A stretch of DNA of 64,000 nt from Saccharopolyspora indica (GTDB taxonomy: Bacteria; Actinomycetota; Actinomycetes; Mycobacteriales; Pseudonocardiaceae), in the NCBI RefSeq assembly GCF_027853965.1, contig NZ_JAQGLB010000001.1, forward strand, positions 1 through 64,000, read 5' to 3'. The position numbers were made by a program, and so were the translations under genes. Shown one piece after another: positions 33,700 to 42,126 of this stretch; the stretch's first letter is position 1; each line of letters starts with the position of its first letter. The notes under the pieces are model-generated. The model worked only from the letters and a program-made list of their open reading frames with translations. It did not search any database and was not told where the DNA came from.

Positions 33700-34974
33700 G
33701 TGGGAATCGCCATCCTCGTGCTCATGCTCGCCGGCGTCGGGCTGATGCTCGCCCGCAAGCTGCCCACCGCCTTCGCGCTCGTCCTGCTCGGGATCGGCAT
33801 CGCGATCCTCGCGGGCGCGCCGCTCACCGGCGAGGAGAGCATCATCGACACCGTGCTCCAGGAAGGAGCGCCCGCGCTGGCCACCACCATGCTCGCGGTG
33901 CTGATCGGTTCCTGGCTGGGCAAGCTCATGGAGGAGACCGGCATCGCCGCCACCCTCGTCCGCAAGATCGTCGAGTTCGGCGGCGACCGCCCGACCACCG
34001 TCGCGCTCGGCGTGCTGGTCGTCTCCGCGCTGGTCGGCACGGTCACCGGCTCGGCACCCGCCGCGATGATGGCGGGCATCATCGGCATCCCGGCGATGAT
34101 CGCGGTCGGCGTGCCCAAGACGACCGCGGCCGGGACGATCCTGATGGGCATCGCCGTCGGCGTGCCCTTCGAACTGCCGATCTGGCAGTTCTTCTCCACC
34201 GCGCTGGAACTGCCGGTCGGCACCGTGCGCGGCTTCATGCTCAAGCTGTTCCCGTTCGCCCTGGTCTTCGCGGTGCTGTTCGTGTTCGTGGAGACCCGCC
34301 GCAGGGGTGTCGAGCACACCTGGTCGCTGACCTCGGCCCCGGGGCGCGTGCGCGCCCGTCGCCTGGGGGACGCGCCCTGGTACGCACTGCTGGCACCCGC
34401 CGTCCCGCTGGTCCTGGCGCTGGGCTTCGAGGTCGCGATCATCCCGGCGATGCTCGCCGGTGTGCTCTACGCGCTGGTGACCACGACGCGACCGGCCGAG
34501 ATGAACCAGCGGATGCTGCGCACCCTCTACGCCTCCTTCGACATCGCCGCGCCGCCCATCGTGCTGTTCGTCGCCATCGGCATCCTGCTGGAGGCGGTCA
34601 AGCTGCCCGGTGCGATCGAGGCGCTCAACCCGCTGGTCGGGGCCGTGGCCCCGGAGCACCCGGTCGTCTTCGTGCTGGTCTTCACCCTGCTGGTGCCGCT
34701 GTGCCTGTACCGGGGGCCGCTCAACGTCTACGGCCTCGGTGCCGGGATCGCGGGCGTGCTGATCGCGGCGGGCATCTACCCGGCCGTGGCGGTGCTGGGC
34801 CTGACCGCGTCGTACAACCAGGTCTTCGGCGTGTCCGACCCGACGAGCACCCAGACGGTGTGGGCCGCCCAGTACGCCGGTATCAGCCCGCAGCGAGTGA
34901 TGCTGCGCACCCTGCCCTACGTGTGGTGCGTCGCGCTCGGCGGCTTGTGCGTCACCGCCGCCACCACCTTGTGA
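33700..34974 (+). CDS. Citrate/gluconate-type ion-transporter-superfamily permease
   Basis: A 424-aa protein with ten to twelve membrane helices and no soluble domain. The repeated pattern with GTVTGSAPAAMMAGIIGIPAM in the first half and a matching PLCLYRGPLNVYGLGAGIAG in the second suggests the inverted-repeat fold of the ion-transporter superfamily (GntP/CitMHS/DcuC relatives). It begins with GTG 8 nt after the previous stop, with GAGAGGGG as ribosome site. It probably imports the carboxylated or ring substrate of this operon. Confidence 0.78.
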   Translation: MGIAILVLMLAGVGLMLARKLPTAFALVLLGIGIAILAGAPLTGEESIIDTVLQEGAPALATTMLAVLIGSWLGKLMEETGIAATLVRKIVEFGGDRPTTVALGVLVVSALVGTVTGSAPAAMMAGIIGIPAMIAVGVPKTTAAGTILMGIAVGVPFELPIWQFFSTALELPVGTVRGFMLKLFPFALVFAVLFVFVETRRRGVEHTWSLTSAPGRVRARRLGDAPWYALLAPAVPLVLALGFEVAIIPAMLAGVLYALVTTTRPAEMNQRMLRTLYASFDIAAPPIVLFVAIGILLEAVKLPGAIEALNPLVGAVAPEHPVVFVLVFTLLVPLCLYRGPLNVYGLGAGIAGVLIAAGIYPAVAVLGLTASYNQVFGVSDPTSTQTVWAAQYAGISPQRVMLRTLPYVWCVALGGLCVTAATTL

Positions 34975-35002
34975 TCCACCGTCCGAAGTGGAGGAACCTT
35001 CC

Positions 35003-35992
35003 GTGGAACTGGATCGTCGCAGTCTTCTCGGCGCCGCGATGGCAGGCGGTGCGCTGTTCGCCGTCGGCGGGTTCGGCACCCGTCAGGCGGCCGCCGCCCC
35101 CGGCGGCTTCCCCGACTACCGCCACCTGAGCACCCTGCTCCGGCCCGAGCAGCTCAAGTACAACCCGACCGGCGAGATCATCTTCCCGTGCGTGCGCGGC
35201 GTCTACGACCGGTTGAGCGACCCGCTCGGCCGCTACTACCTCTACTACGCCCCGCACGACAAGCCGGGCGGAATCTGCCTGGCGTACGGGGATTCGCTGG
35301 AGGGACCGTTCACCGAGCACCCGCACAACCCGATCGTCTCCAACGTGTGGAAGCCGCACTACGAGGTCAGCCACGTCTCGTCCCCGCACGTGATGTGGCA
35401 CGCCGAGTCGAAGGAGCTGTGGCTGTACTTCCACGGGGAGAACACCACCACCCGCCTCGCGCGCTCGAAGGACGGCATCCGCTTCAGCTACGACAAGGTC
35501 GTGCTGAACGCCTCGATGATGCCGGAGGGGACCACCGAGACCAGCTACGCCAGGGTGTTCCGGCACGACCTGCCCGCGCGCGAGGCCCGCTTCGTGATGC
35601 TCTTCATGCACAACACCACGGCCAACCACCGCGACATCTGCTGGGGGTGGTCGCCCGACGGCCGCGACTGGACCTTCGACCCGGAACCGCTGATCGACCA
35701 CGCCGCGGTCGGAGCGCAGGACGTCGGCGGGGGACACCTGCTGCACCGCAACGACAGCACCTACGTCGTCTACCACACCGACAAGGGCAGCGGCGGCAAC
35801 GTGCTCATCACCGAGGTGGGCAACGACTTCTCCCGGCGCGAGCACCTCGGGATCTTCTACGACTCCTCCGCCGCGCAACCGGAGAACGGGCGTGCGGCGG
35901 CACCGGCCTTCGGCACGGATCGGGGAGTGCCGTACATGGTCTACGAAGCCGGGGAGCGGCTGGCAGGCGTCATCGCCGTGGCCCGCGGCTGA
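35003..35992 (+). CDS. Tat-exported beta-propeller (GH43-like) protein
   Basis: A 329-aa protein with a twin-arginine signal (ELDRRSLLGAAMAGGALFAVGG) and likely cleavage after AAA around residue 32. The mature part has repeated short motifs such as YYLYYAPHD, LWLYFHG and YVVYHTD, spaced like blades of a five-bladed propeller seen in glycoside hydrolase families 43/62/117. Catalytic acids cannot be placed with confidence. The GTG at 35003 is 8 nt from GGAGG; the in-frame GTG at 34988 overlaps that site. It may degrade or bind a glycoside outside the cell for uptake by the preceding permease. Confidence 0.8.
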   Translation: MELDRRSLLGAAMAGGALFAVGGFGTRQAAAAPGGFPDYRHLSTLLRPEQLKYNPTGEIIFPCVRGVYDRLSDPLGRYYLYYAPHDKPGGICLAYGDSLEGPFTEHPHNPIVSNVWKPHYEVSHVSSPHVMWHAESKELWLYFHGENTTTRLARSKDGIRFSYDKVVLNASMMPEGTTETSYARVFRHDLPAREARFVMLFMHNTTANHRDICWGWSPDGRDWTFDPEPLIDHAAVGAQDVGGGHLLHRNDSTYVVYHTDKGSGGNVLITEVGNDFSRREHLGIFYDSSAAQPENGRAAAPAFGTDRGVPYMVYEAGERLAGVIAVARG

Positions 35993-36016
35993 CCGCGTGA
36001 CGGCCGTCCGGTCCGG

Positions 36017-36745
36017 CTACCGGGCGGCCTGGCCGCGCAGCCACGACGCGGTCACCTCGACGACTTCGCCTGCCGCGCCCCGGAAACCGTGCCCGCCACC
36101 GCGAACGCGGTGCCAGTCGGTGCCGTCCCGCAGGCTCGCCGTCTCGCGCGCGACGTCGTAGGAGACGTGCTCATCGGCATCGCCGTGCACGACGAGCGCC
36201 GGGATGCCGCTGGCGAGGAACGCGGCGCGCGGGTCGAGCTCGGCGAACTCCTCGAAGAGCCGCGCACCCAGCTCGAACCGGCCTTCGACGTCGAGAAAAC
36301 CCTTCTCCTGCAACGAGCTCAGATCGCCGTAGAGCTGCCGCCCGCGCGGCAGCTCCGGTCGCAGGAACGTCCGGCGCAGGTCGAGAACCGGCTGCCACAG
36401 CACGACCGACTCGATGGGCAGCTCGCTCAGCGAGAGCGCGGTGCTCACCGCGCCGAAGCTCGACGCCACCACCGACACCGGGCGCCCCGCCGATTCCACC
36501 GCCGCCCGCAGGTCCAGCAGTTCGCCCGCGATCGTCATCTCGCGCGGCAGGCCCGCGCTGGTGCCGTGCCCGCGGAAGGAGAACCGCAGCACCGAGAAAC
36601 CCGCCGCGACGAGCCGGTCGGCGAGCGCCGGGAAGAGGCCCTGCTCGTCCAGATCGCCGGTGATCCCGTGCGCCAGCACCACGGTGTCGGCACCGGACCG
36701 GTGCCACTGCGCGTCGAGGCGGATTCCGTCAGATGTGGTGATCAC
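36017..36745 (-). CDS. Alpha/beta-fold hydrolase
   Basis: A 242-aa hydrolase with the order of the fold clear: HGITGDLDEQG oxyanion loop, FSFRGHGTS, nucleophile Ser in VVASSFGAV, acid in HGDADEHV and catalytic His in GGGHGF. Length and arrangement resemble small carboxylesterases/acyl hydrolases (BAAT/DLH-like). No signal peptide. It converges on the propeller gene and stands alone. Substrate not inferable. Confidence 0.88.
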   Translation of the reverse strand: MITTSDGIRLDAQWHRSGADTVVLAHGITGDLDEQGLFPALADRLVAAGFSVLRFSFRGHGTSAGLPREMTIAGELLDLRAAVESAGRPVSVVASSFGAVSTALSLSELPIESVVLWQPVLDLRRTFLRPELPRGRQLYGDLSSLQEKGFLDVEGRFELGARLFEEFAELDPRAAFLASGIPALVVHGDADEHVSYDVARETASLRDGTDWHRVRGGGHGFRGAAGEVVEVTASWLRGQAAR

Positions 36746-36859
36746 CGAATGAACCTCGGTCCGGTCCGGACGCCGCGACGGCCGTCGTGCGAGCAGAGCT
36801 CCGATCCTCTCCGGCGAAGCCGGGTGCGGTCAAGGCAGCGCGCGATCGGTCCACTGTGC

Positions 36860-37642
36860 TCAGTTGCCGGTCCAGCGCGGCGGCCGCTTCGCCAGGAAGG
36901 CGGCGACGCCTTCGGCCGCGTCGGCCGACGACCTGGCGCCTTCCTTGGCGGCGGCGGTGTCGATCCAGCGGCTGTCGTCGTTGGCGGGATAGGCGGCCTC
37001 GACCGCGCGCAGGGTTTCCCGGACCGCGATCGGGGCGTGCCCGGCGATCCGCTCGGCGATGGCGAGGGCTTCCGCGACGGCCGAACCCGGTTCGGTCAGG
37101 CGGTTGACCAGGCCCAGGTCGTAGGCGCGCTGGGCGGGCAGCCGCTCACCGGTGAGGAGCATCTCCCTGGCCACGTTCAGCGGCAGCGCTCGCGGGGCCC
37201 GGAACAGGCCGCCGCACTCGGCGACCAGGCCGAGCCCGACCTCCGGGAGCGAGAAGTGCGCCGTCCGCGAGGCGACGATCATCGTGCTGGCCAGCGCGAT
37301 CTCGAACCCGCCGCCGACCGCGGCACCTTCCACCGCGGCGATCAGCGGCTTGCACAGCCGGCGCTTGGCGATCCCGTACGGGCCGCCGCGCTCGGTGGGC
37401 TCACCGGCCCAGACGCGGACGTCGGTGCCCGCGGAGAAGAAGTCCGGGCCGCCGGTGAGGACCGCCGCCCGCACCGAGTCGTCGTCCTCGAACTCGTTCA
37501 ACGCCGCGTCGAGGGCCTGGGTCATCGCGCCGTCGAAGGCGTTGCGCCGCTCCGGCCGGTCCATGGTGAGGACCTGGACCGCGCCCTCCCGTTCCACTCG
37601 CACTGCCACGATCTCGCTCCTCGGCTCGGCGCTGTCGGTCAC
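36860..37642 (-). CDS. Enoyl-CoA hydratase/isomerase (crotonase) family
   Basis: A 260-aa crotonase. The oxyanion-hole region FFSAGTDVRVW is changed from the usual Ala-Gly-Ala-Asp to AGTD, and AAVEGAAVGGGFEIALA carries the second backbone site. The GLVAECGG segment supplies one of the catalytic Glu residues. Length is standard. It could be a fatty-acid or amino-acid beta-oxidation enzyme. A TCCACTGTG motif lies just beyond its 3' end at 36850. Confidence 0.9.
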   Translation of the reverse strand: MTDSAEPRSEIVAVRVEREGAVQVLTMDRPERRNAFDGAMTQALDAALNEFEDDDSVRAAVLTGGPDFFSAGTDVRVWAGEPTERGGPYGIAKRRLCKPLIAAVEGAAVGGGFEIALASTMIVASRTAHFSLPEVGLGLVAECGGLFRAPRALPLNVAREMLLTGERLPAQRAYDLGLVNRLTEPGSAVAEALAIAERIAGHAPIAVRETLRAVEAAYPANDDSRWIDTAAAKEGARSSADAAEGVAAFLAKRPPRWTGN

Positions 37643-37680
37643 CGCAGGCGGTCAAGCCGGGATTCTAGGTGCTGCCGGGA

Positions 37681-37941
37681 TCAGCAGAAGCCGACGGCGT
37701 CCCCGGTTCGTTCACCCAGTCGAGTGCCGACGTGGCCGGGCGCGTCCTCCAGGGCGTCCAGCCTGCGGCGGATCTCGGCCTGGACGACGAGCGCTTCGCG
37801 GCGGTGCCGCCGCACCAGGTCCCAGCGCTGCTGTTCGAGCGCGTGGTTCATGCAGAGCTCGGCGAGCTTGGCGCGGCGGTCGAGCTCGTCCAGGAGGCAG
37901 GACACCAGCGGTGCTTCGGGCTCTTGCTGCAGAGGGAACAT
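37681..37941 (-). CDS. Small helical protein of unknown function
   Basis: An 86-aa charged protein, helical throughout, with LLDELDRRAKLAELCMNHAL and several Arg-rich stretches. The ATG at 37941 sits 8 nt after GGGG; a GTG at 37947 is the alternative. It ends 38 nt before the enoyl-CoA hydratase start and could be co-transcribed with it. No recognised family; only coding bias, a plausible ribosome site and context support it. Confidence 0.55.
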   Translation of the reverse strand: MFPLQQEPEAPLVSCLLDELDRRAKLAELCMNHALEQQRWDLVRRHRREALVVQAEIRRRLDALEDAPGHVGTRLGERTGDAVGFC

Positions 37942-38020
37942 GGTCACGACCCCGATCCGTCGAATGCCTTGTGAGCTGCCTCCACTGTGACGGGCGCCAC
38001 TGGTCCGGCGGGCGGGCTGA

Positions 38021-38056
38021 ACTACTCAATCACGCGGCTCCGGTCCCCTGAGTAGT
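38021..38056. repeat. ACTACTCA/TGAGTAGT inverted repeat
   Basis: Perfect 8-bp arms at 38021-38028 and 38049-38056 flank a 20-nt GC-rich spacer. The arms are AT-richer than the surroundings and there is no T run, so a regulator-binding site is likelier than a terminator. It lies between the small-protein gene (start 37941) and the end of the alkyltransferase gene (38097), so it could control the former. Confidence 0.5.
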
Positions 38057-38096
38057 CCCGGGGGCGCGGGCGGGACCCACGTCCCCGGGACGTTCT

Positions 38097-38570
38097 TCAG
38101 CCTTCGTGGTCGAGCAGCCAGCGCTTGACGTCGAGCCCCCAGCTGTACCCGCCGAGGCTCCCGTCGCTGCGGTGCACCCGGTGGCAGGGCACGAACAGCC
38201 CGATCCGGTTGATCGCGCACGCCCGCCCAGCCGCCCGCGGCGCTCCCGGTGAGAGCTCGCGGTAGGTCAGCGGCGCGCCCGCTGGCTGGGCCCGCAGCCG
38301 TTGCCAGGTCTCCTGCATGAGCGGAGTGCCGGGCTGGCGCACTTCGACGGTGTCGATGGCGGTGAGCTCACCGCCGAAGTACGCCCGCACCGAGGCCAGC
38401 GCAGTGCTCTCCTGTTCCCTCGGCGCGGTCGGGGCCGCCGCCAGCCCCAGCGAGGCGAAGAGCGCCGCGCTGGTGTCGGCGAACCCGCAGGCGACGACCA
38501 CGCCGTCCTCGTCGGTGACGAGCGACAACGGGCCGACGGGCGTGTCCAGGGACTCGGCACCCAGCGTCAT
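38097..38570 (-). CDS. ogt: Methylated-DNA--protein-cysteine methyltransferase
   Basis: A 157-aa repair protein that moves O6-alkyl groups from guanine to its own cysteine. The active-site PCHRV motif (C129) and the preceding INRIGLFV, with the Asn hinge, are present, as is the GGYSWGLDVK tail. The usual helix-turn-helix region (Arg finger) reads RAAGRACAINR. Its ATG overlaps the stop of the flavin reductase gene. Length is normal for a single-domain Ogt. Confidence 0.93.
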   Translation of the reverse strand: MTLGAESLDTPVGPLSLVTDEDGVVVACGFADTSAALFASLGLAAAPTAPREQESTALASVRAYFGGELTAIDTVEVRQPGTPLMQETWQRLRAQPAGAPLTYRELSPGAPRAAGRACAINRIGLFVPCHRVHRSDGSLGGYSWGLDVKRWLLDHEG

Positions 38571-39061
38571 CTCACCGGCTCCGCGGCCAGCCGCCGGTAG
38601 TCGCGACCGGCGAAGACCAGCGGATCGTTCGCGCCGCCGGTGCTGTGGACGTGGCGGACGGCGCCGAGGAGCAGGGTGTGGTCCGCTGCCTCGATCCGCC
38701 GGTCGATCCGGCAGTCGATGCTGACCGGGCTGCCCGTCAGCACCGGGTCGCCGGTGACGGGGGAGGGGTACCAGTCCAGGCCGCCGAACTCGCCCACCGC
38801 CCGCCGCCCGGCGAAGTGCGCGGCCAGCGCGCGCTGCCCGGCTCCGAGGACGTTCACGGTGAACGACTCGGCGTGCGCCAGCAGGCCGTGCGTGCGGGTG
38901 CGGTGCCCGATCGCCACGAGCAGGGTCGGCGGATCCAGCGAGACCGACAGCGCGGAGTTGATCGTCATGCCGTGCGGTCCGCGGGTGGTGAGGACGGCGA
39001 CGCCGGTGGGCAGGCGGCGCATCGCCTGCCGGAACACCTCCGCGGTGGGCTGCGGTGTCAC
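38567..39061 (-). CDS. Flavin reductase-like FMN-binding protein
   Basis: A 164-aa protein of the flavin-reductase family: FRQAMRRLPTGVAVLTT at the start, SLDPPTLLVAIGH as the FMN phosphate site and FAVNVLG-type FTVNVLGAGQ. It probably supplies reduced FMN to the luciferase-like monooxygenase encoded just upstream, whose stop codon overlaps its GTG start (GTGA). This pair plus ogt forms a three-gene leftward operon under the possible control of the divergent TetR gene. Confidence 0.9.
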   Translation of the reverse strand: MTPQPTAEVFRQAMRRLPTGVAVLTTRGPHGMTINSALSVSLDPPTLLVAIGHRTRTHGLLAHAESFTVNVLGAGQRALAAHFAGRRAVGEFGGLDWYPSPVTGDPVLTGSPVSIDCRIDRRIEAADHTLLLGAVRHVHSTGGANDPLVFAGRDYRRLAAEPVR

Positions 39062-40062
39062 CAGACCGGGTCCTTCGGTGCGGGCGCGGCCAGCGCCGGG
39101 AAGTGCGGCACGACGTCCTCGGCGAGCTGCGCGACGGCTTCCGCCGCGGGCCGCCTGCCGTGCTGGACGCCGAGCGCCGCGTGGTTGATGCCCGCGTCCT
39201 GCCAGCGGTGCAGCAGCTCCAGCAGACCTTCGGTGCCGGTGCGCAGCACGAAGCCGCCGCGCAGCGGGGTCGGCGGGTGCTTCGGGTCCTCGACCAGGTC
39301 GATCCACTCGTTGGTGGCCACCGGTTTGAACCGCCCGCCGGGGATGAGCTCGCGCCAGGCGGCGGCCCGCTGGCCCAGCGCGGTCGTGCCCTCGGCGTTG
39401 ACCGTCACGCCCGGGTAGACCAGCCAGCCGTCGGAGTGCTCGGCGATCCACTCCGGTGTCTGCCGGGAGGAGCCCGTGACCAGCAGCGGGATCCGCCCGC
39501 TGACGGGCTTGGGCAGCAGGTCGACGCCCTGCATCCTGCCCAGCGGCGAGGAGATGGTGGGCTTGGTCGACTCCAGCAGCGCCCGGAACATCTGCACCGC
39601 CTCGCGGTAGCGCTCACCTCGCGACTCGAAGTCGACGCCGTAGGCGGGGAACTCGGCCGGGCGGTCGCCGGAGGCGATGCCCAGCACCAGCCTGCCGCCG
39701 GAGAGGTGGTCCAGGGACGCCGCCTGCTTGGCCAGGTCCACCGGGTGGCGCAGCGAGAAGATGGCGCTGCCCGCGGCCAGCGCGGCCTTGCGGGTGTGCG
39801 CGGCGAGCCAGGCCAGGTAGGTCCAGGGGTCGTAGACCTGCCCGACGTCGCCGAAACCGGGGTCGAACAGCGGGACGTCGCGCACCCAGATGGCCGCGAA
39901 CCCGGCATCGTCGGCCTGCCGGATCGCCTCGCCCTGCCCGGCCATCCCGGCCATGTCCCCGGTGTAGGGCCACAGCGGCAGGAACAGTCCGACCGTCAGC
40001 CTGCCGGGCGCGAACATGGTCCGGAACCCGGGGTGCTCGGCCAGCAAGTCTGCTTCAGGCAT
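39058..40062 (-). CDS. LLM-class flavin-dependent oxidoreductase (luciferase-like monooxygenase)
   Basis: A 334-aa TIM-barrel flavoprotein. Features include MFAPGRLTVGLFLPLWPYTGDM at the start, AAIWVRDVP, HPVDLAKQAASLDHLSGGRLVLG and a GDRPAEFPAYG segment. The start resembles the TIGR03571 (BA3436) group of luciferase-type oxidoreductases. It should use FMNH2 from the co-encoded reductase to oxygenate an unknown small molecule. It faces the TetR gene across about 110 bp carrying three operator-like sites. Confidence 0.9.
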   Translation of the reverse strand: MPEADLLAEHPGFRTMFAPGRLTVGLFLPLWPYTGDMAGMAGQGEAIRQADDAGFAAIWVRDVPLFDPGFGDVGQVYDPWTYLAWLAAHTRKAALAAGSAIFSLRHPVDLAKQAASLDHLSGGRLVLGIASGDRPAEFPAYGVDFESRGERYREAVQMFRALLESTKPTISSPLGRMQGVDLLPKPVSGRIPLLVTGSSRQTPEWIAEHSDGWLVYPGVTVNAEGTTALGQRAAAWRELIPGGRFKPVATNEWIDLVEDPKHPPTPLRGGFVLRTGTEGLLELLHRWQDAGINHAALGVQHGRRPAAEAVAQLAEDVVPHFPALAAPAPKDPVW

Positions 40063-40075
40063 GGGAAACCTCCAC

Positions 40076-40153
40076 TTGAACGAACGCTCAACCGGGAGCC
40101 TAGCGGGCTCTTGAACGAACGTTCAACCGGGATGCTTCTGGAATGAACGTTCA
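40076..40153. promoter_or_regulatory. Three TGAACG/CGTTCA operator-like sites between LLM and TetR genes
   Basis: Site 1 (40076-40091) is TTGAACGAACGCTCAA, one mismatch from perfect. Site 2 (40111-40126) is TTGAACGAACGTTCAA, with 7-bp arms around AA. Site 3 (40144-40153) is the palindrome TGAACGTTCA. Sites 1 and 2 are 35 bp apart centre to centre and close to both starts. They are the natural binding sites for the adjacent TetR-type regulator, which would repress both its own gene and the flavin operon. Confidence 0.75.
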
Positions 40154-40171
40154 CTCGAGTAGGCTGGCCGG

Positions 40172-40792
40172 GTGCGAGCGCAGGCGAAGAAGACCGAGGC
40201 GGCCGAGGTCGTCGACACCCGGACCCGGATCGTGCGTGCCACCGCCCTGTTCCTGCAGCGCCAGGGCTACGAGGGCACCTCGATCAAGCGCATCGGCGCG
40301 GAAGCCGGGGTCACGCCCGGCTCGGTGTACCACTTCTTCCCCGGCGGCAAGGAGCAGCTCGCCGCCGAGGCCCTGCGCTACGGAGCCGAGGAGTTCACCG
40401 AGCTGCTGCGATCCGGCCTGGACAGCACGCCGGATCCCGCCGATGCGGTAGCGGCCTGCGCCCTGCTGCTCGCCGACAGCCTGCGCGAGTCGGAGTGGAC
40501 CGACGGCTGCCCCGTCGCGGCTGCGGCGCTGGAGACCATCGGCGCGTCGCCGGAGATCCAGCGCGCCTCCGACGAGTCGCTGCAGCACTGGCAGAACCTG
40601 CTCGCGAACAAGCTCACGGCGGGCGGCATCGCCGAAGCGGCGGCCCGCGCGCTGGCGTGCACGATCATCAGCACGATGGAAGGCGCCGAGCTGCTGTGCC
40701 GGGTGTCGGCCACCGATCAGCCGCTGCGCACCGCCGCTGAGCACCTGGCCCAGCTCGTGCGCCTGCAGGAGCGCTCGGCCGACCCGGAGTGA
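40172..40792 (+). CDS. TetR-family transcriptional regulator (LmrA/YxaF-like)
   Basis: A 206-aa repressor. The N-terminal helix-turn-helix spans about 20-65 (GTSIKRIGAEAGVTPGSVYHFF), and the DGCPVAAAALE segment in the ligand domain is a mark of the LmrA/YxaF-type C-terminal domain. Such repressors often control enzymes or pumps that act on small toxic compounds. The GTG at 40172 lies 18 nt after the last operator-like site, so autoregulation is likely. Confidence 0.92.
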   Translation: MRAQAKKTEAAEVVDTRTRIVRATALFLQRQGYEGTSIKRIGAEAGVTPGSVYHFFPGGKEQLAAEALRYGAEEFTELLRSGLDSTPDPADAVAACALLLADSLRESEWTDGCPVAAAALETIGASPEIQRASDESLQHWQNLLANKLTAGGIAEAAARALACTIISTMEGAELLCRVSATDQPLRTAAEHLAQLVRLQERSADPE

Positions 40793-40893
40793 ACCGGTCC
40801 GATGTGGACACGATGACCGCCGGTCCGTGAGGTTGTCACACCTGGCCGACCTCCTTCGTCTGCTCTCCGACAGGCGAGGGGAGAGGAACGGCT

Positions 40894-42126
40894 ATGAACT
40901 TGGCCCACGGGCTCGGCGAGCGATCGGATCTGCCGGTGCCGCTCTGGCTGGCGCTCTACGCCGGAGCAGCGGCGGTGCTGATCGCCTTCTTCGCGGTCTC
41001 CGCGCTGAGGCCCAAGCCGCGCGCCGGGCGTGAGGTGCCGCTTCCGCTGGCGGGACTGGCGGACGCGCGGATCACTCGCGCGCTGCTGAGAGCCGGAGGC
41101 CTGATCGCATTCGGCGTGCTGCTGGCGGTGGCGTGGTTCGGCGCCGACGATTCGCACAACCCGGCGCCGGTCTGGTTCTACGTGTGGTTCTGGGTCGGCC
41201 TGATCCCGGCCTCGCTGCTCTTCGGGCCGTTCTGGCGGTTGGTGAACCCGGTGCGGCCGCTGGCCGCGATCGTCCGCAGCTGCCTCCCGCGCGGCGTGCG
41301 GCGCGAGTTGCGCTCCGATGGTGCGGGAAACGTGGTGGCGGTCGGTGGGATGATCGCGTTCCTGTGGCTGGAGCTGGCCTCCCCGCACCCGGATTCGCCG
41401 CGTGCCGTCGCGGTTTTCGTGACGATCTACGCCGCGGTGCACGCGATCGGCGGCGCGCTGTTCGGGCCGCGGTGGTTCGCGCAGGCGGACACCTTCGAGG
41501 TGTACTCCGGGCTGATCGCCGCGATGTCGCCGTTCGGCCGCGGTGCCGACGGGCGGCTGGTGCTGGTGGTGCTGGGCGGGGCGATGTTCGACGGCTTCAG
41601 CGGGCTGCCCCTGTGGACCGATCTCACCGGCCTGATCCGGCAACCGGTCACCTCGCTGCTGGCCACCGCGGCGCTGGCGGTGCTGCTCGTGCTGAACGTC
41701 CGCGCCTACCGCGAGGCGATCAGGACGACCAGCGCGTACCTCCGGCCAGGTGTGTCCACTGTGGATGACGAGTTCACCTGCCCGATGGTGCCGATCATGG
41801 TCGGGTACGGCGTGGCGCACTACTTCTCGTTCGCCGTCTTCGAGGGGCAGCTGGGCTGGCTGCTGGCCACCGACCCGTTCGGCCGGGGCTGGGACCTGCT
41901 CGGCGTCGGCGGGGCCTCGGTCGACTACGCGGTGCCGGGACCTGCGGTGATCTCCGCGGTGCAGGTCGGCGCGATCGTGCTCGGGCACGTGATGGGCGTG
42001 GTGTCCGCGCACGACCGCGCGTTGCGCGTGGTGCGCGCGGACGACCTGCGCTCCGGGCAGTACCCGATGGTCACGCTCATGGTGGTCTACACCGGGATCG
42101 CCATCGTGCTGGTCTCAGCCGGCTGA
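40894..42126 (+). CDS. Polytopic membrane protein of unknown function
   Basis: A 410-aa protein with about nine or ten membrane helices. The start NLAHGLGERSDLPVPLWL and the conserved-looking DDSHNPAPVWFYVWFWVG and LFGPRWFAQADTFEVYSG segments resemble a mycobacterial/actinobacterial family sometimes labelled fenitrothion hydrolase without good basis. Conserved polar residues in the middle suggest a membrane enzyme or transporter. A GGAGAGGA ribosome site precedes it. It overlaps the end of the convergent DJ-1/PfpI gene by 12 nt. Confidence 0.8.
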   Translation: MNLAHGLGERSDLPVPLWLALYAGAAAVLIAFFAVSALRPKPRAGREVPLPLAGLADARITRALLRAGGLIAFGVLLAVAWFGADDSHNPAPVWFYVWFWVGLIPASLLFGPFWRLVNPVRPLAAIVRSCLPRGVRRELRSDGAGNVVAVGGMIAFLWLELASPHPDSPRAVAVFVTIYAAVHAIGGALFGPRWFAQADTFEVYSGLIAAMSPFGRGADGRLVLVVLGGAMFDGFSGLPLWTDLTGLIRQPVTSLLATAALAVLLVLNVRAYREAIRTTSAYLRPGVSTVDDEFTCPMVPIMVGYGVAHYFSFAVFEGQLGWLLATDPFGRGWDLLGVGGASVDYAVPGPAVISAVQVGAIVLGHVMGVVSAHDRALRVVRADDLRSGQYPMVTLMVVYTGIAIVLVSAG

